Shown piece after piece: positions 10,935 through 21,204 of a stretch of DNA of 64,000 nucleotides. How positions within the stretch are numbered: position 1 is the first letter of the stretch; every line of letters starts with the position of its first letter. This DNA comes from Schizochytrium sp. TIO01 (taxonomy: Eukaryota; Sar; Bigyra; Thraustochytrida; Thraustochytriidae): assembly GCA_004764695.1 (NCBI GenBank), contig SMSO01000014.1, forward strand, positions 6,314,029-6,378,028, written 5' to 3'. The translations under genes and the position numbers were made by a program. Under the pieces are notes generated by a model. That model was not told where the DNA came from. It did not search any database and was given only the letters and a program-made list of their open reading frames with translations.

Positions 10935-11693
10935 TTAGTCAAACTTCTTGTTGTAGACGTCGATTGATCGGCCGTGGCGTTCGAGGTCCTCAGCGAGGCC
11001 AGCCTTAAGGCCATCAATCCAGAAGTCGTAACGGTAGCCAATGTAGCCGCCGACACCGAAAGCAATCACATGCTCCCAGGGTGCTGTGTGTTGAAACCAT
11101 CAATATTGACCCAAGTCACCAGTAATGAATTTTAATACGTCCAAGATAATGTTGTTCCCATTGAGGAGCCATATTCACTCATTGTTTTTTCCGTTCACAT
11201 CCACGTTCACCAGATGTCCACAGTGCCACCAACAAGCCGTAGAACCAAACCAAAGGATGAACAGTGAGAGAAGAGTGATCCATCAGTGACCATAAGACGC
11301 ATGAATGAATGACCGCATGGTATTTATTTACATGTCCGTATTAATATATCATCAAACACACCAAAAATAACCCGAGTAAACACACAATCAACGTCAGTCT
11401 TGGTCCTCGCCCAAAATAATCTACCCATTTGCGCAGCACATCATATATTGCACGCACACTCGCAGGCAAGCCTAAAATTATACCAAGGCAGCGAACACGA
11501 ATGATACGATACTTAATAAACATATACACAAAAAGAGAGAAGCCGCGTCTTCTCTCCTTCGCTCATGCATCGTCGCCATTACGCCATCGCGCAGCACCGC
11601 GCGCTACTTACCGCTGGTGATGGGGGACTGGCGGAGGCCCTTGGCCCAGATGTGGATGCCGAGGCCCGAGAGAGCGCCCGCGAGAAAGCCCAT
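10935..11693 (-). CDS. Small two-exon protein, probably mitochondrial membrane
   Basis: Reconstructed from two exons: 11693-11612 (ATG to donor GTAAGT, phase 1) and 11083-10935 (acceptor after CACACAG, to TAA). The join is in frame and gives 76 residues. Exon 1 encodes a hydrophobic start (MGFLAGALSGLG) and a short WAKGLR segment. Exon 2 adds PWEHVIAFGVGGYIGYRYDFW, a second membrane-like helix, and a charged Lys/Asp-rich tail. Codon use in both exons is richer in G/C at third positions than the surrounding intron, which supports a well-expressed gene. Size and layout resemble accessory subunits of respiratory complexes, but I cannot assign one. The 528-base intron is long for this window. Head-to-head with the gene at 12243, so the two may share a promoter region. 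Confidence 0.65.
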
Positions 11694-12242
11694 GGTCTTG
11701 ATCGAGTGGAAGGAAGCGAGAGCTCAGCCGGAGATGTAGGTCTACATAGGCGCCAAGCAGGCAGGGCAGCCGCAGGACAGACCGCCTTAATCCGGCCCCT
11801 ATCGCCATACTAACCACCTATCTATTAAGGTACCTTTTCGTCCATATTGCGCATATTAGAAGGCGATCGGAGGGCGGCAAGCAATAAAAGAGAGGACTCA
11901 GACTGTTGATGATAATGATGGCACCAGAAGAGGCAAGGGAGCACTCAAGGACTTGACAGCAGCGCAAGGAGGTGGACTGGGATGGGGATGGGGGTTTAGA
12001 AGGCGTGGGCGACCTCGTGTGAAGTTGGCAGGCTCTGGGGATCAATTTTGCCAATTTGTGGCACATTTGGAGTAGATTAGCAGGGCAATAGCAATAGGGG
12101 ACAGAAGCTAGTAGTTGTAGGGGTCTTATTAGTAGGAATTATAAAAGTGAAAGTTATTGAAAGAGTTTTGGAGCATGTGTACAAAAATGGGAATGAAAGC
12201 ACCCGACAGCAAATCGGGAATTGAGGAGGGCTTCTGATACTA
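11694..12242. promoter_or_regulatory. Divergent intergenic region between two head-to-head genes
   Basis: These 549 bases separate the start codons of the 76-residue minus-strand gene and the lyase-family plus-strand gene, and so must contain both promoters. No TATA box or other defined element could be picked out with confidence. Confidence 0.45.
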
Positions 12243-13268
12243 ATGAGCTCAAGTGGAGATAACGTGGAGAAGATGGAGGCGGCGCCGTCTGCAGCAGCTC
12301 GGCTTCTGAAGCTTCTGCAAAAGTCTGTCGGTAGATCCAAAGCAGATGGCGAGTCTGATGGCGATGCTGGACCTGGGAGCGACCTTGTTCTGGTCCCTGC
12401 TGCTTATGACGCACTGAGCGCAAAACTTGTGCAAGAGGCTGGATTTCCAGCTGTTTTTAGTGCAGGATACGCTATGGCAGCCAGCAGAGGCATGCCTGAT
12501 ACAGGATTGATCTCGTTTCGTGAGATTGTGGATGCACATCAGTTCATGTGCGAGGCTGTTGCCGACAAATTCCCCGTTATCGCGGATGGAGACGATGGCT
12601 ATGGCAATGCCATGAATGTTAAGCGCACTGTGAAATCATTCCACAGAGTTGGTGTTGCCATGGTGATGCTCGAAGACCAGGTGGCCCCGAAGCAATGTGG
12701 GCACACGGAAGGAAAGCAGGTCGTTTCGCACGAAGAGGCAGTACAGAAGATCCGTGCCGCTTGTGATGCCCGTGATGAACTCCGCATGGAACGTGGCCTG
12801 CGTGAAGATGACCCTGGAATTCTTATCCTAGCAAGAACCGACGCTCGCGGACCTCTGGGGCTTGAAGAGGCCATTTCTCGTTGCAAAGACTTTCTTGAAG
12901 CTGGCGCAGATGCCACTTTTCTTGAGGCTCCCCAGTCCATTGAGGAGATGAAAACGTATTGCGAGCAAGTTCCTGGCATCAAGATGGCCAACATGCTCAC
13001 ACGTGGCAAGACCCCAAGCTTGTCAGGCCAACAGCTTCGTGAAATTGGATTTACCTTCGCAGCGTACCCATTTGACCTTTTGCTAGCAGCTAAGGATGCC
13101 GTCAAGCGCTGCCTTGTGGAGCTTAAGGATCAAACGAAGGCGCCCGAGACACCACCTGCAGACTCTGTTGAGGAGCTCTGGGAGCTTACTGGATTCCGTA
13201 GCTATGAACGCGAGGAGGTCAAGTATGCCTGCAAGGAGGCCAAGCGTGCACGACTCAGTCAAAAATAG
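12243..13268 (+). CDS. Isocitrate lyase/PEP mutase superfamily enzyme
   Basis: 341 residues in one exon from an ATG. After a short variable N-terminus (to about 45) the TIM-barrel of the ICL/PEP-mutase superfamily is complete. It shows [18 protein letters not shown] at its start, the metal-binding ADGDDGYG (about 114-121), the active-site loop PKQCGH (about 139-144, the KKCGH signature of lyase-type members), LILARTDAR (about 197-205) and a C-terminal [11 protein letters not shown] helix. The [17 protein letters not shown] block and PKxCGHTEGK loop are closest to plant and fungal proteins annotated as carboxyvinyl-carboxyphosphonate phosphorylmutase-like or 2-methylisocitrate lyase-like. The loop Cys argues for C-C bond cleavage rather than mutase chemistry. 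Substrate is undetermined (methylisocitrate, oxaloacetate or dimethylmalate are options). Its last 14 coding bases overlap the end of the convergent PP1 gene. Confidence 0.85.
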   Translation: MSSSGDNVEKMEAAPSAAARLLKLLQKSVGRSKADGESDGDAGPGSDLVLVPAAYDALSAKLVQEAGFPAVFSAGYAMAASRGMPDTGLISFREIVDAHQFMCEAVADKFPVIADGDDGYGNAMNVKRTVKSFHRVGVAMVMLEDQVAPKQCGHTEGKQVVSHEEAVQKIRAACDARDELRMERGLREDDPGILILARTDARGPLGLEEAISRCKDFLEAGADATFLEAPQSIEEMKTYCEQVPGIKMANMLTRGKTPSLSGQQLREIGFTFAAYPFDLLLAAKDAVKRCLVELKDQTKAPETPPADSVEELWELTGFRSYEREEVKYACKEAKRARLSQK

Positions 13269-14508
13269 GTGTTTTAGGTCTGCCATCATAGGCGTAGTGG
13301 AATCCATTCTTTAGACGGGGGGCCATGATGAGAAACCTACACTGTAGGTCTTTCTCTACAATCATGATTGCCCCTGCGTTGTCAAATTCTCCACAGTAGT
13401 TTGGTGCAGTAAACAGGGTCACGAGTTGCCGATCTGCGAAGAGCTCATATCCTGCTTCCACAACTTGATGAGCTCGGACAAGTAAGTCGAACTTATGTTT
13501 TCGTAGAAAGGCTTTTACAACGTCTGCCCCGAAATTATATGAGATTCCTCGATCACTTTCCGCCCAACCACGCACATCTGCATCTGGATCACTCCACAGG
13601 AAGTCGATAAGCATTCCTCGCGGAGGCACAGCCAGAGGCCTTTCCATTACCTCGATTTGGTTTAGGTCCTCTAGCAATGGCGACAGCCCGCCGTGGATGC
13701 AAAAAACCCTCTCTTCAATAATTGCGGCGATAGGAAGTGTTGCGAAAAATCGATTGTGTGCGTCCCAGGTTCTTGTAGTGAATCGTCGCTTGCATTCTGC
13801 GAAAAATCCGTAAACTCGGTTGATTGATTCGCACTCGTGATTTCCACGCAACATGAAGATATGATTAGGAAATCGGACCTTCAGAGCAAGCAAAAGCATC
13901 ATGCACTCAAGTCCATTACGACCTCGGTCCACATAGTCTCCAAGAAAAAGATAGCTCTGTTCAGGAGGATATCCACCAAGCTCGAAAACGCGTAACAAAT
14001 CTACGTATTGTCCATGAATGTCACCAACGATGCGAATGGGTGCTCGTAGCCTGAGCAACGTTGGCTGCGAGAGTGTGGCACGCCCTGCTTTTTGTAGTAG
14101 CCAAATCATTTCTCTTTCGGGCAAATCTACCTCGATGTCACCTATTTTTGCAACATTGAACGAGAGACAGCGATGCACCGCTTTTGCAGCTCTTTTGTCC
14201 TCTGGGATTTTTAGACATTCCAATTTGAGATTCCAGTTTGATGATCAATTTATATTCGCCATATCATTAGTTTCAAAAAGTTGAGTTGGTCAGTCACACT
14301 TGCATATCCTGTTTGCCTCATCAGAAGGCCTAGGCTTGTAGCTTGATCTTCTACTTGCCAGGGTAGACTTACCTTCAGGTGATAGCGTGTATGGGCCATC
14401 AACGCTTCCTTCTGAGTACGAAAACTGTGAGGTGCTAACTTTGCTCTCAAGCTCCGACCCGCTCGACGCTTCATTGTTTACATCGCGTTTGCCGAAGATT
14501 AAGGACAT
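13255..14508 (-). CDS. Divergent PP1-type serine/threonine phosphatase, two exons
   Basis: Exon 1 is 14508-14373 (ATG, donor GTAAGT, phase 1) and exon 2 is 14201-13255 (acceptor after ATCCCAG). The join is in frame and gives 360 residues. The open frame of exon 2 alone has no ATG at its head. All PPP-family metal and catalytic motifs are present: GDIHGQ (about 105-110), GDYVDRG (133-139), RGNHE (164-168), HGGL (215-218), the second metal His in RAHQ (288-291) and the C-terminal [10 protein letters not shown]. SINRxYGF and CKRR are PP1-like rather than PP2A- or PP2B-like. It differs from canonical PP1 by a Ser-rich 45-residue N-terminal extension and many changes at otherwise near-invariant surface positions. 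A lineage-specific PP1 paralogue is the likeliest reading. The intron contains an ACTAAT sequence about 65 bases before the acceptor, a possible branch point. Confidence 0.88.
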
Positions 14509-16942
14509 CGCTCACGCGCTTGGAGGGAAATTGTAGTTTGTTCGGCCTTTCCGTGCACGGCAGAACAATGGCGGCTATTCTTCCGAGCTATAGCTTTCGT
14601 TGATACAGGGGCGGCTACCTCACCCGTGGGCTCTCTTCGGAAGGGCTTTGTATGCCGTGGGTTGCCTGGCCGTTGAGGTTCGAGCTTTCGCAGATTAATC
14701 AAATATTCTGTTCTTTCTCAGCTATCAAGGTTGAGGACACCCGGAAGGGATCCGCGGGCGCTCTTGCAATTGCTCTCCAGTTCGCGTACTCCAGCCTCAG
14801 CAAGCACAATAGAAGTCTGCCTGCGCTAATTACTGTGCCGAGCAGCAATTGGTCTCTTATTGGCTTATCAGCCTTGGGTTTGCAACACCTCTGCCTTTTA
14901 TTATATTATTGGGTAAAGAAAGCTAGATATCTCTCGGTCTAAGTTTAACACCATAGGAACGTTAGTTAGTGCACAATCGTTATCCCATAATCAAGCAAGT
15001 AACCAAATGCGGCTCGCCCGTTTTCATACTTACCAGAAGTATAGGTACTTCAAGAGCTTCTACCAAAGTGTCCCAGTTCAGGACTCTTGCAAGCTGTTGA
15101 TTTGGTGCTCTACCTGATCGCTTGGAATTCTATCGAGTGTCCTAAAGAGCTTTTGCCAGCTTTCCCTGAGCCTCTCCAAATAATCTTGGTTGCCCACCTA
15201 CCCGGCCCCTCCCTCGATTTCGTGTCTCCCCAAACAATCTAGGCGCCTCATTCGTCTACCTGAGTTTATTCATATCGCACCTCCTGTGCAATTTATCATG
15301 GAGAGCCGTTGAACCCTTGCACCACAACTCCCCTGCTTGCCCTCCCCTATGCTGTTACAAAAACGGCGTTTTAAAAAGTGCGCCTCTGTGGACTAAGCTT
15401 CCAGTTCCGCTCCGCCTCAGCAGAGGAAGAAGTCGTAAAAGACATACAGACGCACGCTCAATCAATCGATACGGAAACAAAGCACCGCCCGCTCAGGTCG
15501 ATATCTTCAAGACCTTGAGGCCTTCATTCAGAGATTGTGGTGTAGAAAGCAGCTCTTGGAAAGAACCAAGCGCAAGATGCGCCATGGTCCTCGTGTCAGT
15601 TTCCATGTAAAGTGCTGTCAACTCCACAATCCTAATCAGAGGCATAACATCAAATGTTTAGAAAGGTTAACAAAGCGCAATGAATGAATGAATGAATGAA
15701 TGCCAAACAGAGTACGCTTTAGAACGAACTCGCAACACATGGGTGGATGTGAGGTATCCCGAGTTCGCTTCGCTCGGCGTCACTGATGTGCCACAGAAGC
15801 ATGGATCAAGCAAGGGTGCTTGCACGCCAAAGCAAGGGCCGACGCGATGAAACTCTACAATGCATGGGCAACGAATCAGATGAACGATTGATTCAGGACT
15901 TAGATTTATTTGGGTTAAACACTCTCTGTCTATAATGATCATGAATGAATGAATCTCTTCACCCATCATCAACAAATTATTATTATTGATTATTGATTAA
16001 TTGCTATTTATTACAGTGTACTATTTTACCGCAAATTGTATTAATTTAATTTCTAAAAGGTTTTTGCCTTCGTCAGTTCTTCCGCTTCACTGTCGCTTCG
16101 GTGCAGAACCTTCCATGACTCGAATGTCTCCATTTGCTTTATGTGTGCCTGTCCACAGAAGGTAGGGAGGTAGGTACCTACGTTTCTGGTGGTGGTTCTT
16201 GCCTGTCTTAAACATAGATAGATTTAGAACCTTTGTCGTCTGTGACTCAAGTTTTCAGTCTGACCAATTGATCAATCAATCGACCAATCAAACAAACAAT
16301 TGCAAACGAACAACTCTTTTTTCTTCTCTTTATATATATATTATTATTTTAATTTTGTTTTTCTTCATTGGAATTCATTTTCTTATTTTAAAAAATAAAT
16401 AAAAAAAAATCTTTCTCTATAAAACTTGAAAAAAAAATAAAAAATAAAAAAACTTTTCTCGTGTTATAAATGTGTTTCTTTGATGAAGCAAAACGTCGAA
16501 TCAAACGAACAAAGTAAAACACTCTGCACGAATCACTGTCCCATCGTGTACGCTCGCATCGTGCTCAATTGGCCGAACAAATGCTGGCGCCCCACTTTCC
16601 AACACAGCTTTCGAGCTCCGCTTGTTAAGCATCGCCATGTGTCTCGCCTCTTGGCCTCTTGGATTAGGTTAGATTCAGGTGAAAACTTTTCCGGTCCTCC
16701 TTTAAACAAATGCAAAGAGAACTCGACACACGAGAGAACAAAAGGGAAGAAAAGAGAGAGAAAGAAAGAAAGATTACTAATGAATGAACGATCAACTTCG
16801 ATGAGAATGAGGTTTTTGATGAATCGTAATTGATTGCTCTCAGCCAGACCTACAATCTCTCGCTCAAGCCTCTCAAGCGGCGAGGGGCGTGCCTCCTGTC
16901 TCGCAGTCTCCCTTGGGGCCTGGGGTCCCTGAATCTTATGCG
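14509..16942. other. Intergenic region
   Basis: Holds the PP1 promoter at the left and the promoter/5' UTR of the gene at 16943 at the right. An AATG tetranucleotide run lies at 15679-15702, an AT-rich stretch at about 16320-16450, and a TAGGTACCTA palindrome at 16171-16180. Open frames here (for example 14652-14942, plus) show no domain. No RNA gene was recognised. Confidence 0.55.
15679..15702. repeat. AATG tetranucleotide repeat
   Basis: Six perfect units. An isolated shorter version of the same unit lies near 15942. Confidence 0.85.
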
Positions 16943-19462
16943 ATGCGTGCGTGGCAGCTAGTGCGCGGGCTAGGCGTTTCACAGCGGCAGGTCGTGCAGG
17001 TCATTGGACGCAGTCTCGCGCGGCAACAGAAAGGTCTGCGATGGTACCACGTGGTGCTCGCGGTATACGTGGGCCTGCTGTGGCGCTCCATGCGCAGAGC
17101 AAGCCTCGTGAATGGTGGCGAGTACTGGCGCGAACTTCACCGCCGCGGCAATGCTTGGCGGACCTTCGTGGCGGCGCACGCGTCTCTGTGGAGGTATATT
17201 ATCACCAAGGCGAGCTTGGGAGCGCTGATCCTTCGCAGCCTCACCGCTCAAGCAACCTTTGTGCCCAGGTATGCAGCTAGCTTCATGGAGAAGCAGTCTG
17301 CGGCCATCCAGCAAGGACTCCAAACTCGCGTCGAGAACTTTCTTGACCAACAGATGGACGTTGTCGGCGAGAAGTTCAAGGGCCTCGTCAAGGACCCTTA
17401 CATGCCAATTCAAATCCAGTCTACAATCGACGATTTTGTTGACGTTCTCCTCCCTGATATCAAACTTGCACTTTTTACCAAGACCAACGAATACATTTCT
17501 GCATACAGAGCAAAACGATCTCCAAGGCGCAGAAGAGCATCCGAGGCGCCCCCATTCAAAAAGAAACAGAAAAAGGCTGGCAAAGGCCAAGAAGAAGGGA
17601 TCATGAACGAGGAGCAGCGGAAAGAAGCAGAAGAGCAGAAGGCAGAAATGGAGATTGATCGAGTTTTGGATTCACTCATGGAGGATGTTGACGAGGATTC
17701 AGATTATGGATCCCAAGACGACTTGGACCTCGAGCATGACGATGACGATGACGATGACGATGAAGAAGATGCTGATGACGACGACGGTGATGGTAACGAT
17801 GGAGAGGAGAGTGAAGAGGAGGAAAGTTCGGGTATTGATTCAAGCAGTGAAACGGTTGCGTCGACAAGTGGGGATGATGATAGCGATAAAGAGAAAGAAA
17901 AAGATTCAGCATTGAACACTTTTAAAGTGCTCTCGTTATCTCGAAGAGCAGGACAAGCTCGTAGACTCTGCTGGAGATGGCATCGACGCTGGATGCGTCG
18001 CAGCAAGCGACGCCAACGAAGTAGCGTATGCTTTAAACGACCTACGAGGGCAACTATTCGTCGCACTGCACGCGGAGTGCGAGCCTGGACTCTGTATACA
18101 CTTGCACCTTTTGACCGTAGCTTTTGGCGCTCTATTCGCAACCCGTGGTATATTGTCTTGCAAATCGTCGGCCTCATCCCGGGACTAGGTATGCTCTGGT
18201 GGCTCTTCATTTTTGTCTTACACGATAAACGCGATGAGTTTCAACTGTCTCAGTTTATCGTCGGGTTTCAGGCTGCAAAATTTTTCTCACAGGGATGCTT
18301 TAATTTGATTCGTGGGGCATTTTTCTACTTTATTTGCGCAAATCGCCTTCAGCCCACTTGTGACACAGATGGGCCGATGGTTAAGTACTTAGATGCTTTA
18401 TTCTTTGCTGTTCAGATCATCATCGTTTGGCTCACCTTCTTCATTCTGCCTTATTCTGAGCCTTGTCGTGCTGTCAACGATCCGCGAGATGCCCATTTGC
18501 TTGATGAAGCACGTACGGACCGTAACCAAGCTGCCTTAAGGGCTAAAGTTCGCCTTGGTCGTGGCGGCCGACTTCGGCATTTATTCTGGTGGGACACAGT
18601 AGCTGTATGTCTTGTGCTAGCTCTCAGCGCGGTAGCTTATTTTATTGTTGAGCTTCGCGGCTGGCAGCTACGCTCCACTCTTTACTGGCTAAGTACGATA
18701 TATGGTCTGACAGCTATGCCATTTATCTTATTTAAGCTTCCTATTATGGGCAACCTCTTAACGCCAACCAAGGCTACAGGATACACGAGAAAAGGTTATA
18801 CTGTTCTACGCGTAATCCCTCCGCCCCCGCGTCCTCTTTTGGAATACCAAGAACGTCTTTTGAATATGAACTCTCAGGAACAGTCCCGTGAACAATCCCA
18901 GGTGCATACTGCGAATAACGAAGAGCACGCTGAAGATGGTTCGGCTTCTGAAGACGGTGGGATGCATCTTCTGCAGCCTGAGGACGACGATGCTGATTTG
19001 GATGATGATTCTAACTCTAATGGAGGAGGTCTTCATGCAAAGCTCCTGCCTATTACTGAGGAAGAGCCTTTCCACGGGCTCAAAGCTACAATCGCTAAAC
19101 TTTCATCTCCAATTTCGGGGAGCAGTGTTAGCACTGAGCTTAGCCATGCTCCAAGCGACCACTCAGATGAAGTAGATCATTCGGCAAGTACTCTTGACCA
19201 TGAACTCAGTCATCATGGTCGGTTTTTCTTGCCCGATAAGTATGAGCAACGCTATGGCGACTATCATGAGCCTGAAGAGGAGGAGAGTTTGCAAAGCCCC
19301 ACAAGCCAGCCTGATTATGCCCGCGTCGGTATCCAGGACGTTACAGCTGAAGTTGCGGCTCGTACAAATCTCAACCATACTAATTCTCAACTTTTGTTCA
19401 ATCTCCGCCGCCTTCGAAGCTCTTCTTCGCTCTTCGACGATGCTCGATCAGCTTATGGTTGA
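16943..19462 (+). CDS. Multi-pass membrane protein with long acidic insert, unknown function
   Basis: 839 residues from the first in-frame ATG at 16943; the open frame extends 18 codons upstream with only a GTG. The N-terminal ~180 residues are amphipathic with one possible membrane helix near WYHVVLAVYVGLLW. A Lys/Arg patch and then an Asp/Glu-dominated stretch (about 215-315, with a run of Asp encoded by GAT/GAC repeats) follow, then a strongly basic block. The conserved-looking core begins near DRSFWRSIRNPWY and carries five hydrophobic segments between about 400 and 640: a pair, a DEFQLSQFIVGFQAAKF segment, a long helix ending FILPYSEP, and two more. The C-terminal ~190 residues are acidic, Ser-rich and disordered. 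I recall similar uncharacterised membrane proteins in oomycetes, but no function. The topology suggests an inner-membrane-system protein with large cytosolic tails. Confidence 0.7.
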   Translation: MRAWQLVRGLGVSQRQVVQVIGRSLARQQKGLRWYHVVLAVYVGLLWRSMRRASLVNGGEYWRELHRRGNAWRTFVAAHASLWRYIITKASLGALILRSLTAQATFVPRYAASFMEKQSAAIQQGLQTRVENFLDQQMDVVGEKFKGLVKDPYMPIQIQSTIDDFVDVLLPDIKLALFTKTNEYISAYRAKRSPRRRRASEAPPFKKKQKKAGKGQEEGIMNEEQRKEAEEQKAEMEIDRVLDSLMEDVDEDSDYGSQDDLDLEHDDDDDDDDEEDADDDDGDGNDGEESEEEESSGIDSSSETVASTSGDDDSDKEKEKDSALNTFKVLSLSRRAGQARRLCWRWHRRWMRRSKRRQRSSVCFKRPTRATIRRTARGVRAWTLYTLAPFDRSFWRSIRNPWYIVLQIVGLIPGLGMLWWLFIFVLHDKRDEFQLSQFIVGFQAAKFFSQGCFNLIRGAFFYFICANRLQPTCDTDGPMVKYLDALFFAVQIIIVWLTFFILPYSEPCRAVNDPRDAHLLDEARTDRNQAALRAKVRLGRGGRLRHLFWWDTVAVCLVLALSAVAYFIVELRGWQLRSTLYWLSTIYGLTAMPFILFKLPIMGNLLTPTKATGYTRKGYTVLRVIPPPPRPLLEYQERLLNMNSQEQSREQSQVHTANNEEHAEDGSASEDGGMHLLQPEDDDADLDDDSNSNGGGLHAKLLPITEEEPFHGLKATIAKLSSPISGSSVSTELSHAPSDHSDEVDHSASTLDHELSHHGRFFLPDKYEQRYGDYHEPEEEESLQSPTSQPDYARVGIQDVTAEVAARTNLNHTNSQLLFNLRRLRSSSSLFDDARSAYG

Positions 19463-20199
19463 TTTCGCCGTCTTTATCTAAATATAATATTGCACAGGCC
19501 CATACACCCCCCTAAAAACACACTTGTAATCTTTTACCACATGTTTATTAAAATAATAAGTTTCTATCTACTAGAGTAAGAAATTGCTTGTTACTGAATC
19601 ATGCCTTTCCTTGAAGCTGTCTTTGGATTTTCTTTTACGTCAAAAACGGGAAATTTTTCTAAGGACAAAGACACAATTGTCTTTGCTCGTATCCTTTTTC
19701 GGAAAAGGTGGAAAACGTAATATTAAGCACAAGTAGGCATTGTGAATTCTTTCGATGTAAATGGAACGTATAGGAGATATCACATATTCATATTATTCAC
19801 AACCTCTTCGTGAAAAATTGGATAAAAAACGCAACTAGGCCATCATCATTTTGCCTCTGTAGCGCTGGGCATCCTGGGTTGTCAGTTCAATGCACCGTGT
19901 TTATGTCTTGGCTTGCGAGACGATTTCTTATGCGTATTTGAGTGTACTCCCAAATTGTCAGCTTTTTCCTTTTTTTTTTCTTTTTTCTTTTTTTTTCATT
20001 TTCCCCCACTCTGTTTAAGACAAACATAAACACAAACGGAAAGGGGAAATAACGTGGAGTCCGGCTCATTGAATATACCATATGTGTTCTACTTTATCAA
20101 CGATAAACCTGACTAAACAATTTGCAATATCATCGTACATTGCTTCACAATGAGCCAAAATGAAATCGATCCTGCTCAAAACTAATACAGATGAATGAA
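19463..20199. other. Region between two convergent genes
   Basis: 3' flanks of the membrane-protein gene (plus) and the syntaxin-18 gene (minus). A T-rich run lies at about 19969-19996. No gene seen. Confidence 0.55.
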
Positions 20200-21204
20200 T
20201 TAATCCATGGCATCAAGGATTAATAGAAGGATTGATGCAACAGCAAAGAAAATAATCACATACTTGCGGAAGTTCGAGTTGTGGTTTTTAGCGCTGTGTA
20301 ATTGGTCTGTTGCAGAGTCCATATAGTTCGTGCTTGTTTGCACATCCTTGAAAATATTATTTACCGATTCGCTCTGCTCTACAATCTTCTCATTAAATAA
20401 TGAAAGCAATTGCGAGAATTCATTCATTTGTTGCTCTGCTTGTTTAACAGCCTCCAGCTCACGCTCCAAACGTGCTCTCAACGCAGTTTGTTCTGTCTGG
20501 AGCTCATGCATCATCCCCTCATCAAACACATCATCCTCGTCACTGTCCAAATCGCTCTCATACGCGTTATACTCTGAATTCACCCTTGAGCTGGTCTTGC
20601 TCTCCGTTACATTCATTCTTCTTCTTCTCAGGCCTTCGTGACTAGGGTCTGCCTTGGCTCTGTCATTTTTTTGTGCTTCTTTCACAAGTTGTCCTATTTT
20701 TGCGTCTTGTGCTTTACCATCGTTTGCAAAAAGTGCTTTTCGGGATGTCGATGTGTGTCGTAATCTGAGCAATTGTAGTTCTCCGGATGCCTTGGTAACC
20801 TCCTGTAGCAGCTCATAAAGATGTTGCACAACGGCCTGTCGGTGTGCTAGTAGCGAACCTGGCCTAGCTGGACCAAGGGCCACGAGATCTTCGCGAACGG
20901 AGTCTACACGCGCTCTTTCGGATGCCACAAGTGCTGACATTTTGGAGTCGAAGGCATCGCGCTCCTCGTCTGTGAGGCCTCTTGGACCGCCACTCTGAGT
21001 GCTTACGAACGTTGAATACGCCTCTGCGACACCTTGCACTGTCTTCTGCGCGCTTTGAAGCTTGCGTAGCGTATCGCAGGTCTCTGTGACGAAGGATCCT
21101 GGTGCCGGAGTAGTTGCCTGCGAAGTCTGTCGCCGAGCGGCACGCCGATTAAGAGCAGTCTCTGCGCGCTCTACGGCGGCGAGAAATCTCCCGCTGGCGT
21201 CCAT
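20200..21204 (-). CDS. STX18: Syntaxin-18/Ufe1-type Qa-SNARE
   Basis: 334 residues. The start is placed at MDASGRF (ATG at 21204) because syntaxin-18 proteins begin with a similar MDxxxxF motif. The N-terminal helical region (about 1-170) fits the syntaxin-18 N-terminal domain. A Ser/Glu-rich linker ends in an acidic DSDEDD stretch near 225. The SNARE helix runs from about 245 to 305, with the layer-zero Gln expected in the FNEKIVEQ segment. A single C-terminal membrane anchor (KYVIIFFAVASILLLILDAMD) leaves almost nothing on the lumenal side. Syntaxin-18/Ufe1 is the ER Qa-SNARE that accepts retrograde COPI vesicles from the Golgi with Sec20, Use1 and Sec22, tethered by the Dsl1/NRZ complex. 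Single exon. Together with Rab18 at 38 kb, a known partner of the NRZ-syntaxin-18 machinery in animals, it samples the same ER pathway, though the genes are not adjacent. Confidence 0.88.
   Translation of the reverse strand: MDASGRFLAAVERAETALNRRAARRQTSQATTPAPGSFVTETCDTLRKLQSAQKTVQGVAEAYSTFVSTQSGGPRGLTDEERDAFDSKMSALVASERARVDSVREDLVALGPARPGSLLAHRQAVVQHLYELLQEVTKASGELQLLRLRHTSTSRKALFANDGKAQDAKIGQLVKEAQKNDRAKADPSHEGLRRRRMNVTESKTSSRVNSEYNAYESDLDSDEDDVFDEGMMHELQTEQTALRARLERELEAVKQAEQQMNEFSQLLSLFNEKIVEQSESVNNIFKDVQTSTNYMDSATDQLHSAKNHNSNFRKYVIIFFAVASILLLILDAMD

Noticed and set aside
14652-14942. 96-codon plus-strand frame head-to-head with PP1
   Set aside because: No domain, no supporting splice sites, and it overlaps the probable PP1 promoter.
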